Source: Pegoplata infirma
Taxonomy: Eukaryota > Arthropoda > Insecta > Diptera > Anthomyiidae
DNA: 64,000 nt
Direction of reading: 5' to 3'
Assembly: GCA_963921195.1 (NCBI GenBank)
Contig: OY992539.1
Location: forward strand, 209,750,035-209,814,034
Numbering within the stretch: position 1 is the first letter of the stretch; every line of letters starts with the position of its first letter. Of the stretch, positions 11,290-22,830 are shown in pieces. Both the position numbers and the translations under genes were made by a program. A model generated the notes under the pieces. The model ran no database searches. It saw nothing but the letters and a program-made list of their open reading frames with translations, and was not told where the DNA came from.

Positions 11290-13920
11290 AACTTTAATTT
11301 TTATTAAAAAAATATTTCAAAATCTGAAAATGTATCAATATGATAATGTTTACGAATCGGATATTTTTTCTTTACGAAAATATGACTCAGAATTTGAAAA
11401 AAAAAAAATAATAAGGAATAATGTGCCAGCAACTTGGAATTTTTCAATACGGAAAATGTCTAAGAATCTGAGAATTTTTCTATAAGAAAAAATGTCTTAG
11501 AATCCAAAAATTTTTCATCACGATAAAATATCTCAGAGTCTGAGAATTTTTCTATACGGAAAAATGTGTCAGAATCTAAGAATTTTTCTATACTTAAAAA
11601 AAGTCTCAGAATCAAAGAGTTTTTCTACACGGAAAATTTATCAGAATCTAAGAATTTTTCTGTACGGCAAAATGTCTCAGAATCTGTGAATTTTTCTACA
11701 TGGAATCTGAGAATTTTTCTGAACAGAAAAATGTCTCAGAATCTGAGATTGTCTATACGAAAAATGAGAATTTTTTTTATACAGAAAAAATTTCTCACAA
11801 TCTGAGAACTTTTCTGAACGGAAAAATGCGAATTTTTCTATACGGAAAAATTTCTCAGAATCTAAAAATTTTTCTTTATAGAAAAATGCCTCTGAATCTT
11901 ATAAGTTTTCTATAAGAAAAAATGTCTCTGAATCTAAAAATGTTTCTATACGGAAAAACTACTCATAATCTCAATTTTTTTTTCTTTACGGAAAAATGTC
12001 TCAGAATCTGAGAATTTTTCTAAACGAAAATATGTCTCAGAATCTGAAAACATTTCTATACGGAAAAATTTCTTAGATTCAAAGAATTTTTACTTTCTGA
12101 AAAATGTCTCAGAATCCTAGAAATTTTCTATACGAAAAAATGTATCAGAATCTCAGAATTTTTCTATAAGGAAAAATGTCTCAGAAGCGGAGAATTTTTC
12201 TACACGGCAGAATGGCTTAGCATCTGAGAATTTTTCTATACAAAACAATTTCTCAGAATCTGAGAATTTCTATCTGCACAAAAATGTCTCCGAATCTGAG
12301 AATAATTCTATACAGAAAAGTTTCTCAGAATCTGAGAGTTTTTCTATACGGTAAGATGTTTCTGAATCTGAGAACTTTTCCTAATAGAAAAATGCCTCTG
12401 AATCTTGAAATTTTTCTATACGGAAAAATGTCTCAGAGGCTGAACCTTTTTTTTTTTTTAAATGTCTCAGAATCTGATTTTTTTTTTTTCTTTGTTGGGA
12501 AAAAATATCTAAGGATCTGAAAATTATACTATACGAAAAAATGTCTCAGAATCTAAGAATTTCTCTATGCGAAAAAATGTCTCAGACTCTATAAATTTTT
12601 ATGTTCAAAAAAATGTCTTGGAATCTGAGAATTTTTCTATACAGAATAATGTCTCAAAATCTAAAAATTTTTCTGTACGAAAAAATGTCTCAGAATCTAA
12701 GATTTTCTATACGGAAAAATGGCTCTGAATCGGAGAACTTTCTCATGGAAAAATTTTCTATACGGAAAAATTTCTCAGAATTTTTCTATACTGAAAAATG
12801 TCTCAGAATCTGAGAATTTTTCTGTGCAGAAAAATGTTTAAAACTCTAAAAATTTTTCTATACGGAAAAATGTCTCAGAAACTGAGCACTGCAAAAAAGT
12901 GTCTCAGAATCTTGAGAATTTTTCAATACGAAAAAATGTCTCAGAATCAAAGATCTTTTCTATACGGGAAAATGTTTAAAAATAAGAGAATTTTTCTACA
13001 CGGAAAAATATCGTAGAATCTAAGAGTTTTTCTATACGGAAAAATGTCGAAAAATCTGAGAATTTTTTTACGGAAAAATATCTCAGAATCTAACAAGTTT
13101 TCTATACGGAAAAGTGTCTCAGAATCTGATAATTTTGCTATATGGAAATACGTCTTTGAATCAGAGACTTTCTCTATACGGAAAAATCTCAGAATCTAAG
13201 AAATTTCTGTACGAAAAAATGTCTCTGAATCTGAGAATTTTTTCTACACGGAAAAATGTCTCAGAATATGAAGTATATCGTTAATCTTAAAAAAATATGT
13301 CGTTAATCTTATAATTTTGTCGTTAATCTTATAATTTTCTATACAGGAAAATGTTTCAGAATCCGGGAATTTTCTATACGGAAAAATGTATCAGAATCTG
13401 AAAATTTTCTTAACGGAAAAAGAATCTAAATTTCTTTTGAAAAATATCTCAAAATCGAAGTTTTTGTGCGGAAAAATATCTCAGAATCTGAAAAGTTTTC
13501 GAAAAAATGTCTTAGAATTTGATAATTTTTCTATACGAAAAAATGTCTCAGAATCTGAAAATTTTTCTATACGAAAATCTGAAAATTTTTCTACATGGAA
13601 AAATGTCTCAAAATCAGAGAATTTTTCTATATAGAAAAAAATGTCTTCGAACCTGAGAATTTCTTTTTACGGAAAAATGTTTCAGAATCTTGGAATTTTT
13701 CTATACGGAAAAATTTCTCATAATCTGATTTTTGTGTCTTTATTAAAATATATCAGAATCTGAAACTTTTTTGCCAAAAAATATCTCAAAACCTGAAAAT
13801 TTTTCTATTCGAAAAAATGTCTCAAAATCTTAGAATTTTTCTATGCGGAAAAACGTCTCAGATTCTGTTAATTTTTTTTATTCAGAAAATTGTCTCAGAA
13901 TCTGAAACTTTTTCTGTACT
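11290..13920 (-). repeat. 35/36-bp satellite array C (reverse orientation)
   Basis: The + strand reads AATGTCTCAGAATCTGAGAATTTTTCTATACGGAA, the reverse complement of array A/B units, so this block is inverted relative to them. It is more diverged, with indels that break the reading frames. Several short plus-strand ORFs are repeat by-products. An imperfect triplication of GTCGTTAATCTTATAATTTT lies at about 13270-13335. Confidence 0.93.
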
Positions 13921-14476
13921 GTCTGAACATGAACTGCTCCCTCCCAGACACGTGGAGCTTGCCGCCGAAGCGGAAGGATTTGACATACGTCTGTGACCTC
14001 CTGGGAGACTTGTATTCCTTTTTTGTGTTTTATTCATGTTTGTGTTTGACTATTTGTCAGGGTTTCTTCGATGCATGTAAGGACAAAGAAGAGCTTAGTG
14101 GAGCCTGACACTCCTTGGTTGACTAAGCACAGGCGTAGGCTTCCTGGAAGCTTATGGGCGCAACCGTTGACCTTAAAGGGTTCTTCCGCTACCATCCCTA
14201 TTACACTATCCAGCCATAATAGTACAATAATCTGTTTGACCCTATTCCCCGAATATGTCGGGTTGGCCCAAGAACAGATAAGACGTTGCTCACACTAGCT
14301 AATACCATAGCGGATGCTATAGTATCATTGCCCGGTGTCCACCTGCCCCGAAGGGTCGGAGGTCGTGAGTCTTCTTATTCTATTCTATTCTATATTCTCC
14401 AGGCAAGGATTGGTTCTGGACTTTACCAAGTTAAAAACGATCAGTTCCGTTACCTTGCATGCCCAACTCTGAACAC
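13921..14476. mobile_element. GC-richer 556-bp insertion in satellite C (possible solo LTR or unknown element)
   Basis: A sharply bounded segment much richer in G+C than its surroundings. The heptamer CTGTACT is repeated at its two edges (13914-13920 and 14477-14483), which could be a target-site duplication. Internally it has a TTCTATTCTATTCTAT tract at about 14374-14390. There are no terminal inverted repeats and no recognisable protein. Length and isolation suggest a solo LTR, but a 7-bp duplication is not typical of LTR elements, so the class is open. Three short ORFs (13890-14498) overlap it and show no recognised domain. Confidence 0.5.
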
Positions 14477-14483
14477 CTGTACT

Positions 14484-14775
14484 AACAAATATTTTTAATC
14501 TAAAATTTTTTCTGTATTAAAAATATTTTAAGAGCGTGAATTTTTCTGTAGAAAAAAATTTTCTGAATATAAAAATTTTTTATTGAAGAGTTTTTCTTAT
14601 TAAAAATATACGAAAAAATTTTCAAAATCTTAAAACTTTTACAAACAAAAAATTTTTTAAATTCAGCGGCAATTTTTAATTTAAAAAAAAGTGAAGTAAA
14701 CTTAAAGGATGCAAATAATTATAAAAAATAAAGCATGCATTAAAAATGGCAAATTTGTTTTAGGACTGCAACATT
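14484..14775 (-). repeat. End of satellite array C and its flank module
   Basis: Degenerate reverse-orientation units (TTTTTCTGTA, ATTTTTCTGTAGAAAAA) run to about 14660. They are followed by the flank module (A-run, GTGAAGTAAACTTAAAGGATG, AAAGCATGCATTAAAAATGG, TTTTAGGACTGCAAC) that also appears at 20660 and 20978. Confidence 0.65.
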
Positions 14776-15838
14776 TGAATAGTTCATGCGAATAAAGACG
14801 AATAGACCATTTGTAGAATTTTACAGGGGACAATAAAAACGCAGGAAACGGTTAAAAAATAATATTTTTGTCAACTTTTTGGTATCAGCTTAAAGATTTA
14901 GGTCACATCTACCTATATACAAAATTTTAGTAAGGTATTCGAAAGAGAACTTGCCAAAAATTGGACTTAAATTTTTTGCTTAAATGGAAAAAGGGCGAAT
15001 ATCCAAAAAAATGTATTGAAATTTGAATAAAAATGTGTTATTTTGCAGCAGATTTTGACTTAATTTTCATGAGACTTGCAATACTTGACGAACTATGGTT
15101 GGTATTTGTTTGTAACACTTTAAGGACTTCAAGGATACACTTTTTAAGGATTGCCAGGACATGCAAAAAAAAATTTTTTGTTAATTTTTTTTTTAATATT
15201 CCTGCCATTTGATGCAGTAGTAATTCTTTATGACACAAAATACATTTTTAGGAATTATAATATTAACCCTTGACTGCATATTACGACGTAACATAAAAGG
15301 ACATGAAAAAATTTTTGTTTTTTATTCCTGACATTGGATGCAGTATTAACACTAAAAGTTTGTATGTGCTAAGATTGTTTTTTTTTTTGTACAATTTCAA
15401 ATTTTAGCTAATATCAATTTTAAACTCGCAGCTAAATAATTTGTATATAATATTTTGTTAAGGATGGATATTCGCCCTTTTTGCTTTCCACACTTTAAAG
15501 TCTTATAACTCAAGAACGGTAAAATTTTTTGCCAATATAATAAGTGTGGTTTGTTCCTCGTAATGTTCTTTTAACACATTGTTACCGAAAGTAAAATTTT
15601 TGTATGTTTTTGTGTTGTATTTAATCAAAATTGTACGTTAGTTCAATCCCAATTTAAACAAAAATATAAAAATATACGAATTATTGCACTTTCAAAGTAT
15701 TTTTTTTAGCTTTAAAAGTCAAAATTTCCCCGAAATTTCTGCATAGGATTGTAGGGCTCTGCTAATAAAATGCATTTATGCAAAAAAACGTGTTTGCGAA
15801 CAAGTGGTCTATTCGTCCTTATTCGCATGAACTATTCA
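14776..15838. mobile_element. Foldback/TIR element of about 1.06 kb
   Basis: Terminal inverted repeats of about 37 bp (GAATAGTTCATGCGAATAA, then GACGAATAGACCA) lie at about 14777-14813 and, inverted, at 15801-15837 with two mismatches. An inner inverted repeat (AAAGGGCGAATATCCA) sits at about 14990 and 15470. Internally TTCCTG(A/C)CATT(T/G)GATGCAGTA occurs twice in direct orientation (about 15199 and 15327). No transposase frame was found, so it is non-autonomous. Confidence 0.7.
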
Positions 15839-15910
15839 TTTGTAGATTGTGAAATATTCTCTCCAATAGGAAAGTCTTATGTTGTGTTTTTCAATTATTT
15901 GTACTTATTA

Positions 15911-17249
15911 CCCAGCAAAAACTTGGTAATGACACATCATTACCATTCGAATTACTTAGTAATGACATAATATTACCTTTAGCATTATTTTGAAATGTAA
16001 AATAAGGACTTATTAATAATGACTTACCTAAGTCATTATAATATAATAAAAAAATTCAGAACTAGATTTTCACTTTTTGACTCACTGTACATTATTTTGA
16101 TTAAAAATTAAATATTTTTTTATTTTTTAAATTTTTTTTTTTTAAATATTTTTTTTATTACCTATAAGTATATATGTAATTAGTTTTTAATACTGGTTTG
16201 ATAACACAGGCACACAAAAAAAAAAAAGTGGCCAGACCCAGAGGGTAGACCCAGTTATTTCTAGGTTTTTGGGGCCGCTGAATCCGAATATGACCATTAA
16301 AAATCATTTCAATTGCCAGTTTTCCCCCTACCGCCCCCCTATAGCCCCCCAGAGGATTGACTTTTAATTCTCATAGAAACTTAAAATTAATGTGTACTTT
16401 TATGTTTTTTTGGCAGCTGAAACCTAAAATGACAACAAAAAATTATGTGACCCTTCCCTCAACCCCTAGTACGCCCTTACAACCCCCTGAAGGGGGATGA
16501 ATTTTGAGTGATTATACAAAATTAAGATGTATATGGATTTCTATGTTTTTTGGACCGCTAAAACCGAATATGACTACAAAAAATGTATAATTCCCCTATC
16601 TCACTCCCTAGCACCCCTTACTACGCCATATAGGGGATTTAATTTTGAAATTTTCATTAAAACTTTAATCAAATTTAATCAAAATTAAATCCCCTGTAAG
16701 GTGTAGCAAGGGGTACTAGGGAGTTTGGGAGGGGTATTATACACTTTTTGTAGTCATATTCGGTTTTAGCGGTCCAAAAAACATAGAAATCCATATACAT
16801 CTTAATTTTGTATAAACAGTCAAAATTCATCCGCCTTCAGGGGGTTGTAAGGGCGTGCTAGGGGTTGAGGGAAGGGTCACATAATTTTTTTGTTATCATT
16901 TTAGGGTTTAGCTGGCAATTGAACATAAAAGTGCACATTAATTTTAAGTTTGTATGACAGTTAAAAGTCAATCCTCCCGGGGGTTAATGGGGGGCGGTAG
17001 GGGAAAAACTGGCAATTGAAATGATTTTTTATGGGCATATTCGGATTCAGCGACCCCAAAAACCTAGAAATAACTGGGTCTACCCTCTGGGTCTGGCCAC
17101 TTTTTTTTTTTTGTGTGCCTGTGTAATCATTACATTTGGCACATTTGCTTGTAAATGTAATGGGAAAGGTAATTCGAATCAAAAGTAGTTATAACTTTTG
17201 AATTTCCCATTACACATTTCATTACTTGGTAATGCAAGTTTTTGCTGGG
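15911..17249. mobile_element. CCCAGCAAAA-family MITE, copy 1 (interrupted)
   Basis: Terminal inverted repeats CCCAGCAAAAACTTGGTAATG at 15911 and its complement ending at 17249. Without the nested hairpin (16205-17123 plus a 3-bp duplication) it is about 417 bp. It then aligns along its whole length with the uninterrupted copy at 45255-45681, which gives the empty site for the nested insertion. Confidence 0.85.
16205..17123. mobile_element. 919-bp near-complete hairpin element nested in the MITE
   Basis: The element begins CACAGGCACACAAAAAAA and ends with its complement. The two arms of about 460 bp are inverted copies meeting near 16672 with almost no loop. It is flanked by TAA at 16202-16204 and 17124-17126, and the copy at 45255 shows one TAA, so this is a 3-bp target-site duplication. 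TAA fits the TWA preference of PIF/Harbinger transposons. Each arm holds three diverged direct sub-repeats of about 140 bp (each with a version of GGCCGCTGAAACCGAATATGAC followed by a pyrimidine-rich tract). The outermost 90 bp are nearly identical and inner parts more diverged. Confidence 0.85.
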
Positions 17250-17539
17250 TAAGTACATTTTATAATATTATCCCAAAAGTGTGATTTAAAAATGCTAAAA
17301 AATACAAATAATGAAAGTTTCAAAAAAATAACAACAGAATGGCTATTACTCGCTGTATGATGTGATGGGATATTTATTGTGCGCCCTTTAAGTATGCTTT
17401 AGGAATATTACAAAAGTTCTGTATAAAATACATTCCACAACAGGGAGAGTCAAATGTTTGCTAATCCGTAAAAGTAATAATATTTATTAAGTCCACATAT
17501 TGTATGGTAAATCCTAATCCAAATGATTGCACAACACAG

Positions 17540-17678
17540 CTTTAGATTCTTATATATTTTTCCTTCACAAAAAGTTTTAGACTTTGGGACATTTGTTCTA
17601 TAGAAAGAGTTTTAGATTTTGATACATTTTTCTTTCTATAGAAAAAGAAATCTGATTCTCAGACATTTTCGTATAGAA
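17540..17678 (+). repeat. Satellite array D, left part (forward)
   Basis: Degenerate forward 35-bp units (TTTTAGACTTTGGGACATTT, TCTGATTCTCAGACATTTTC) end at the LINE insertion. The last 12 bases, TTTCGTATAGAA (17667-17678), are duplicated on the far side at 20526-20537. Confidence 0.85.
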
Positions 17679-20525
17679 GTAAGTAAGTAAGTAAAGATTT
17701 TATTGAGACTTCATAATAAATAACAACCGGATTATTTTTTAACGTTAAATTAGAGTGTACTTAGAACTATGTGTATTATTCTAATGAAGTGGAAAGAGTA
17801 CGCGTCTTGCTAGCTTAACGTAAGAGTGTGTATATAATATAGCGGATAAATATATGTTTAAGAAAGTGCTTGCTCCCGGCACTACGGTATTAGGGTGGAC
17901 ACGGACCCAAAAGCAGAAAAATAAAAAAACTTAAAACTAAGAACTAAACATAATATACTTAAAACTACTTAAAACTATTATAAAAAAACCGCCATGTTCG
18001 TAGAACTATGTGAGCCCAATTACCGACCCCTCAAAACGGACTTCCCACGGAAATTCGAATGATAGGTTAGATCATAAGCTCCCACACTCCCTACGAACAT
18101 AGCAGACTGTTTATAAGATGTGTTAGGTTGTAATATTGCCATTAGCCACGATGACAAGTGCGGTCGTTTTGTCTGTAAAATTCAGGTAGGAGTGGAACAT
18201 CGCTTAGCGCTCCAGCGTCCTCGTTAAGCACCCCAATAGGGGATATATAAAAGTTGTCTGACCAACTAAAAGCTATTTCACGGCTATAAATGTCCGAAAT
18301 CAACGTATTATCATGGAATTGGGTTCTTTGTACAAAGGTTCTCAAAAGAGTCAGGGCATAGTTGAATAAGGGAGTGACATTTGACTCTTCATAAATAAAT
18401 CTATTCGAAAATCTTTTATTGTATGACTGGAAATTACGATTAACACACATTCTTAATACGCTTCTCTCCATAATTTCGAGCTCTTTAGCAACCGTAGGTG
18501 AAATGGTAAACCAAATCGTAAACCCATACAATATAACAGGTCTGATACTCACCTTATAAATTAGAAGCTTTGATTCCCTACTCAAGTAACGATTCATTAA
18601 AAGTTTAGAAAACATTGACTTCACCTTGTATGCCCTTGTTTTGGCACTTCGAGCATGACCATTAAATTTAAGTAGTTTACTGAACGTTACGCCAAGATAT
18701 TTGATGTTATCATGGAAAGGAATATTAATGCCATTCAATGTCAATTTTAAACGCTTACTCTGCGGGACCACATAATATGGACACTTGCCGGAAGGATTCC
18801 TTATGCATATGGCCTCAGATTTATTCGGATTTATCTTTACCCCCCATTTTATATAATAATCATTAATAACTATTAGATGAGCATAAACTCGCTCTAATGC
18901 AATATTTGGTGATACATCATGGGCATATACAAGTGAATCATCCGCGTAAAGGATGCTCTGGGAATCATTGAAGTAGTGAGGAAAATCGTAGATTAATATA
19001 CTATAGAGAAGGGGAGCTAAAATTGAGCCCTGAGGTACCCCACTGTACACAGGAGCTCGTTGAGAACAAGTCAGATTCATTTGAACAAAGAAAGTTCTGC
19101 TCTCAAAAAAACTTTTAAGCAGCTTTACAATAAAAGGGTCAAATCCTATTTGTATAAGCTTAAATATTATACCATCCTGATAGGCACGGTCGAAAGCTTT
19201 CTCTATATCTAACGAAACTGCAACTGTGCAACGCTCCTGTCTGAGATTCTGCAATACATCATCGTGAAACTTGAGCAAAGCGTGTGCTGAAGAATGATTT
19301 ATCTTAAATCCAAATTGATTTTGCTGAATATATTCGACGTTAACATTTAAATCCATTTTCTTCCTTATTATTCTCTCAAACAGCTTCCCCAAATTCGACA
19401 ACATAGAAATAGGCCTAGCATTATTTATCTCATATGAATTTGCCTTCTTTTGCAACGGATAAATTTTCGCTACTTTCCAGGAATTCGGAAAGTAGCCATT
19501 GTTAATGCAATTATTAAAAATAACTGCTAAATAATCAACGGCATACAAAGAAAACTTTTTAATAAGAAAATTAGAAATTTTATCCACACCCGCAGATTTT
19601 TTGGCATTAAGCAATCCAATGGTGGATACAACTTCAACTGAGTCCGTAAAATGAGATGTATCGGTATTTTCGAGTGATTGAAAATCCTCACTAAAAGAAT
19701 AAATTCTCGAAGCACACGGGGAAATGCATGAATCGATAGTTGACACAATATCAGGAATATGAGGACCGCATGGTAACTGACGTGAATAAATCTGCGAAAA
19801 ATGGTGCCTAAATTGTTGAACCTTATCCGAATCCTCTACATAAGTACTATTGTCAACAATAAGTTTAGGAAACTGTTCTTTCCTCTTATTCCCAATTGCG
19901 TTATAGATTTGTCTGTAAGCGGACGTCCCAGGCCTAATGTTTTGTAATCGTTCGTTAAACATATTTGTTTGATGTATTTCAACTTTTTGTTTTATAATTA
20001 TCTTCAGCAAGTTAATCTGCGTTGACAGTGTCATATATTCAGAATTTCTTCTATTCAGATTTCTGTGAAAGATCTTTTTCAATCTTCTTTGCCAACATCG
20101 TTTTATCCTAAAAAGATTCTGAATATCATCTGGAACACAAAATTTTCTGTTTCCTAATTCAATTGATTCTGAGTGGGCTTCTACCGTACGATTAACACAA
20201 TTTGTAAAATTTTCAATAAAGGTGTCAATTTCCGAATCATCTAAGGATCTGTCAACTGGTATAGGACATTCCGCTAATTCCACATCGAGATCACTTTTAA
20301 AATCACTCCATACAGTCTTCTCAAACGAAGTGAAACAGCGGGGCGGCATATATATAAGATCGAAACTTGGTAAGCTAATTTGCAGCTTAAGGGGGAAATG
20401 GTCAGAAAAAGATGAAACAGAAGAGATAGAAAAGTTTGAATTATTGAAATCTAGTATATTCTCACTGATCAAAAAGTGGTCAAGGAAAGAGGATCCATTA
20501 GGAAAGGAGGGGGTACTGTCACAGA
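17679..20525 (-). mobile_element. 5'-truncated LINE inserted in satellite D, with 12-bp target duplication
   Basis: The element lies on the minus strand: its 3' end is at 17679 with a tetranucleotide tail (ACTT)n in its own sense, and its truncated 5' end is at 20525. The 12-bp repeat TTTCGTATAGAA flanks it on both sides, the expected outcome of target-primed reverse transcription. Removing it restores a continuous satellite unit. The 3' UTR (17679-18141) contains no ORF. Confidence 0.93.
18142..20525 (-). CDS. LINE ORF2: endonuclease C-terminus plus reverse transcriptase
   Basis: This is an intact frame of about 794 element-derived codons. It starts with the end of an APE-type endonuclease (SSFLDHFLIS, then SSFSDHFPL containing the SDH motif). 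A charged linker follows, then the RT core: SAGVDKISNFLIKKF, ARPISMLSNLGKLFERII, first catalytic motif VSLDIEKAFDRAYQDG, GVPQGSILAPLLYSILIYDF, YADDSLVYAHD, KYLGVTFSKLLKFN. The thumb/C-terminal region has SIRPVILYGFTIW. The frame runs on past 20525 to 20571, but those first about 15 codons come from satellite DNA and are not part of the element. There is no native start because the copy is 5' truncated. It shows no stops, so insertion is probably recent. It resembles jockey-like ORF2 and is clearly different from the LINE at 1-1760. Confidence 0.92.
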
Positions 20526-21540
20526 TTTCGTATAGAAAAAACCTAAGACTCTTAGACAATTTACATACCAAAAGATATCGGATTTTACGTTTTTTTTTTT
20601 TTACGGAAAAAGTGTTTTTAAATAAGTAAATTTTGCAGGTTCCTTAACCGTTTTAGTACTTAAAAAAAATTAAGCATACTTTTAGGATGAAAACAAGTAC
20701 AAATTGTAAAGCATGCAATAAATTGACAAAATATCGAGAAGACTGCAGCAGTTGAAGATTTTAAAATATTTCTATAGAGAAAATCTTAGATTTTGAGGCC
20801 TACAAAAAGTCTCAGTTTCCGCAACATTTTTCTTATAGAAAAAGTCTTAGATTCTGAGATATTTAGAAAAGGCCTCAGACTCAATTTTATATACAAAATT
20901 CTTAGATCCTTATACGTTTTCCTAAAGAAAAAGTCCCAGATTCTATGACAGATTATGTGTTCAAAAAAATTTCATAAAAAAAAATTTAAAGTATACTTTT
21001 AGGATGAAAATAATTACAAAACTAAAGCAGGCACTATAACGGCTAAATATCGAACTTTGTGGATTCTGAAATATTTTTTCTTTTATAAAATATTTTTCTT
21101 AAGAGCACGAGGCCAGTTTTTCTTGTAGAAAAATATGTTTTTATTCCATTCCAATTTTTCGTATATCCTCTTTGAGGACCATCATCAGGGGAAAAAACTT
21201 AAAAATATGTTGTGTGTAAATAAATTCACTAAATCCCCTGATGATGATTCTCAAAGAGGATCGAAACATTGGAATGGAATAAAATAATATTTATTTAAAA
21301 GAAAACTGGCCTCGAGATCGAAGAATTTTTATTTATTTAAAACTTTAATTTTTCTTAAGAAAAATATCAAAATTTTGAGACAGTTCTTTCCAAAAAACTT
21401 TTCTAGATTCTGATATACTTTTGTATAGAAAACTTCTAAGATGTTGAGATATTTGTCTATTAACATATTTAATATTTTGAATAATTTTCTCTCTAGAAAA
21501 AATCCTTAAAAAGTCTCCTATAAGTTCCTTCCTAATTTTC
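20526..21540 (+). repeat. Satellite array D, right part, with flank modules
   Basis: After the LINE, degenerate forward units continue (20526-20650, 20755-20960 and 21340-21540). They alternate with two copies of the flank module (20660-20745 and 20978-21050: A-run, AAGTATACTTTTAGGATGAA, AAAGCA(T/G)GCA, AAATATCGA). A foldback element sits at 21105-21318. Confidence 0.75.
21105..21318. mobile_element. Small foldback element, CTCGAGGCCA family
   Basis: Two inverted arms of about 85 bp (CGAGGCCAGTTTTTCTT, TTATTCCATTCCAAT, CCTCTTTGAG, CATCATCAGGGGA) are separated by about 45 bp. The termini share the motif (G)CTCGAGG(C/T)CA with elements at 35746, 37645 and 59842. Confidence 0.75.
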
Positions 21541-22550
21541 ATATCCATATGATTATATATACATATATTGTCAGTCTGTCTATTTAAATTTGTATTGGTG
21601 TATATCTGTGTTCAATATAAAAAGCTAGAAAAAAAATACATTATCATGCATATTGGTTGTTGGAAATATTATGCAGACAATGGCAATATTCTCTGGTATT
21701 ATGAGAGTATGTAGTTTTTATTTTTAACTTCTTCTGTATATTTTACACAATCTACTCGGCTTTTATGATTACATTATGGTACCATCCATACGTATACGTA
21801 AATATATACGTTTCCCTCCCAACTAGAAGTGACAATGAGTTTCCAATACAAACACATAAGTATAATGCAATAAAGGATAACAATGGTTGGGTATAAAAAC
21901 AAACATAAGAACAATTTTTATGGGAAATTTCTTCTATATTTCCAATTCTGTTTTGTATTAAATTATAAAGAAAATCATTTCATTATCTAAGGAATTAAAA
22001 TATTTGTTTTTATGGTTCTAGCAGTACAGAAGGATATTTAAAAAATGTTCTATGTTTATGGGATATATAGTTTAATAGAACACCTAAAGCTATGCTATGA
22101 TACAAATGAATTGTGACAATTAAATGTATGCTGTATTTTAGTTAATAATACAAAAAAGCCTTAAAGTATGCTTTAATTAAGGAAAATTTTAGATATTTAT
22201 AAATTTTTAAGTAAAAAAGGTTTCTATAAATTTTTTAATAACGCAATTAACTGAAATAGTTCGAAAATAGGATTAGAAATGACTAACAATTTAGTTAAAC
22301 TAGAAATTTTTATTGCAAAAGTAAAAAAATGTTTTGAAAAAAAAAAAAAAATATAAATTTTGGAAATATCGCTATTTGAAATTTGTAAAATGACGTATTT
22401 TTTATACGTTAAATAACTTTTTTATAAAAAAAATCATAAAATTAATTTTCCTTTCCATAGAGCTTAAGACTTTTATATCAACTTTATTTGAGCTAAATAA
22501 TTTTATACCGTGAAATATCGGTTGGGAACCCCATAAAGTATATTTCAAGT
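21541..22550. other. AT-rich stretch without recognised features
   Basis: No ORF of note, tRNA or inverted repeat was found. Isolated AAGTATGCTTTAATT motifs occur at about 22130-22165, like those in the spacer at 8451-9587. Confidence 0.4.
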
Positions 22551-22830
22551 AATCGATAACTATACAATTTTCGATAGAAAATTTTGTGTTATCTATAAAT
22601 AGAAAATTCTATAGAAACTTTTTTGTTATCTACAACTTTAGAATTTTCTATAGAAAATATTTTTGATGTCAATAAAAACATAATAAACATTATGTTTAAA
22701 CATTTTTTGTTATCGAAAACTTTGGAATTTTCTATAGACAATTTTTTTATCGATAACTAAAATTTTCTATAGAATTTTGTTTATTAACGATAACTTAGAA
22801 TTTTCTATAGAAATTTTTTTTGGTTTTATC
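22551..22830 (-). repeat. Short block of the ATCGATA / TTTTCTATAGAAAA repeat, left of the palindrome
   Basis: About six degenerate units (GAATTTTCTATAGAAA plus TTATCGATAAC) match the larger array at 25506-27410. Together the two blocks flank the palindrome as inverted arms. Confidence 0.8.

Noticed and set aside
20222..20629. 135-codon plus-strand ORF over the LINE end
   Set aside because: It is antisense to the endonuclease part of the LINE ORF2 and runs into satellite.
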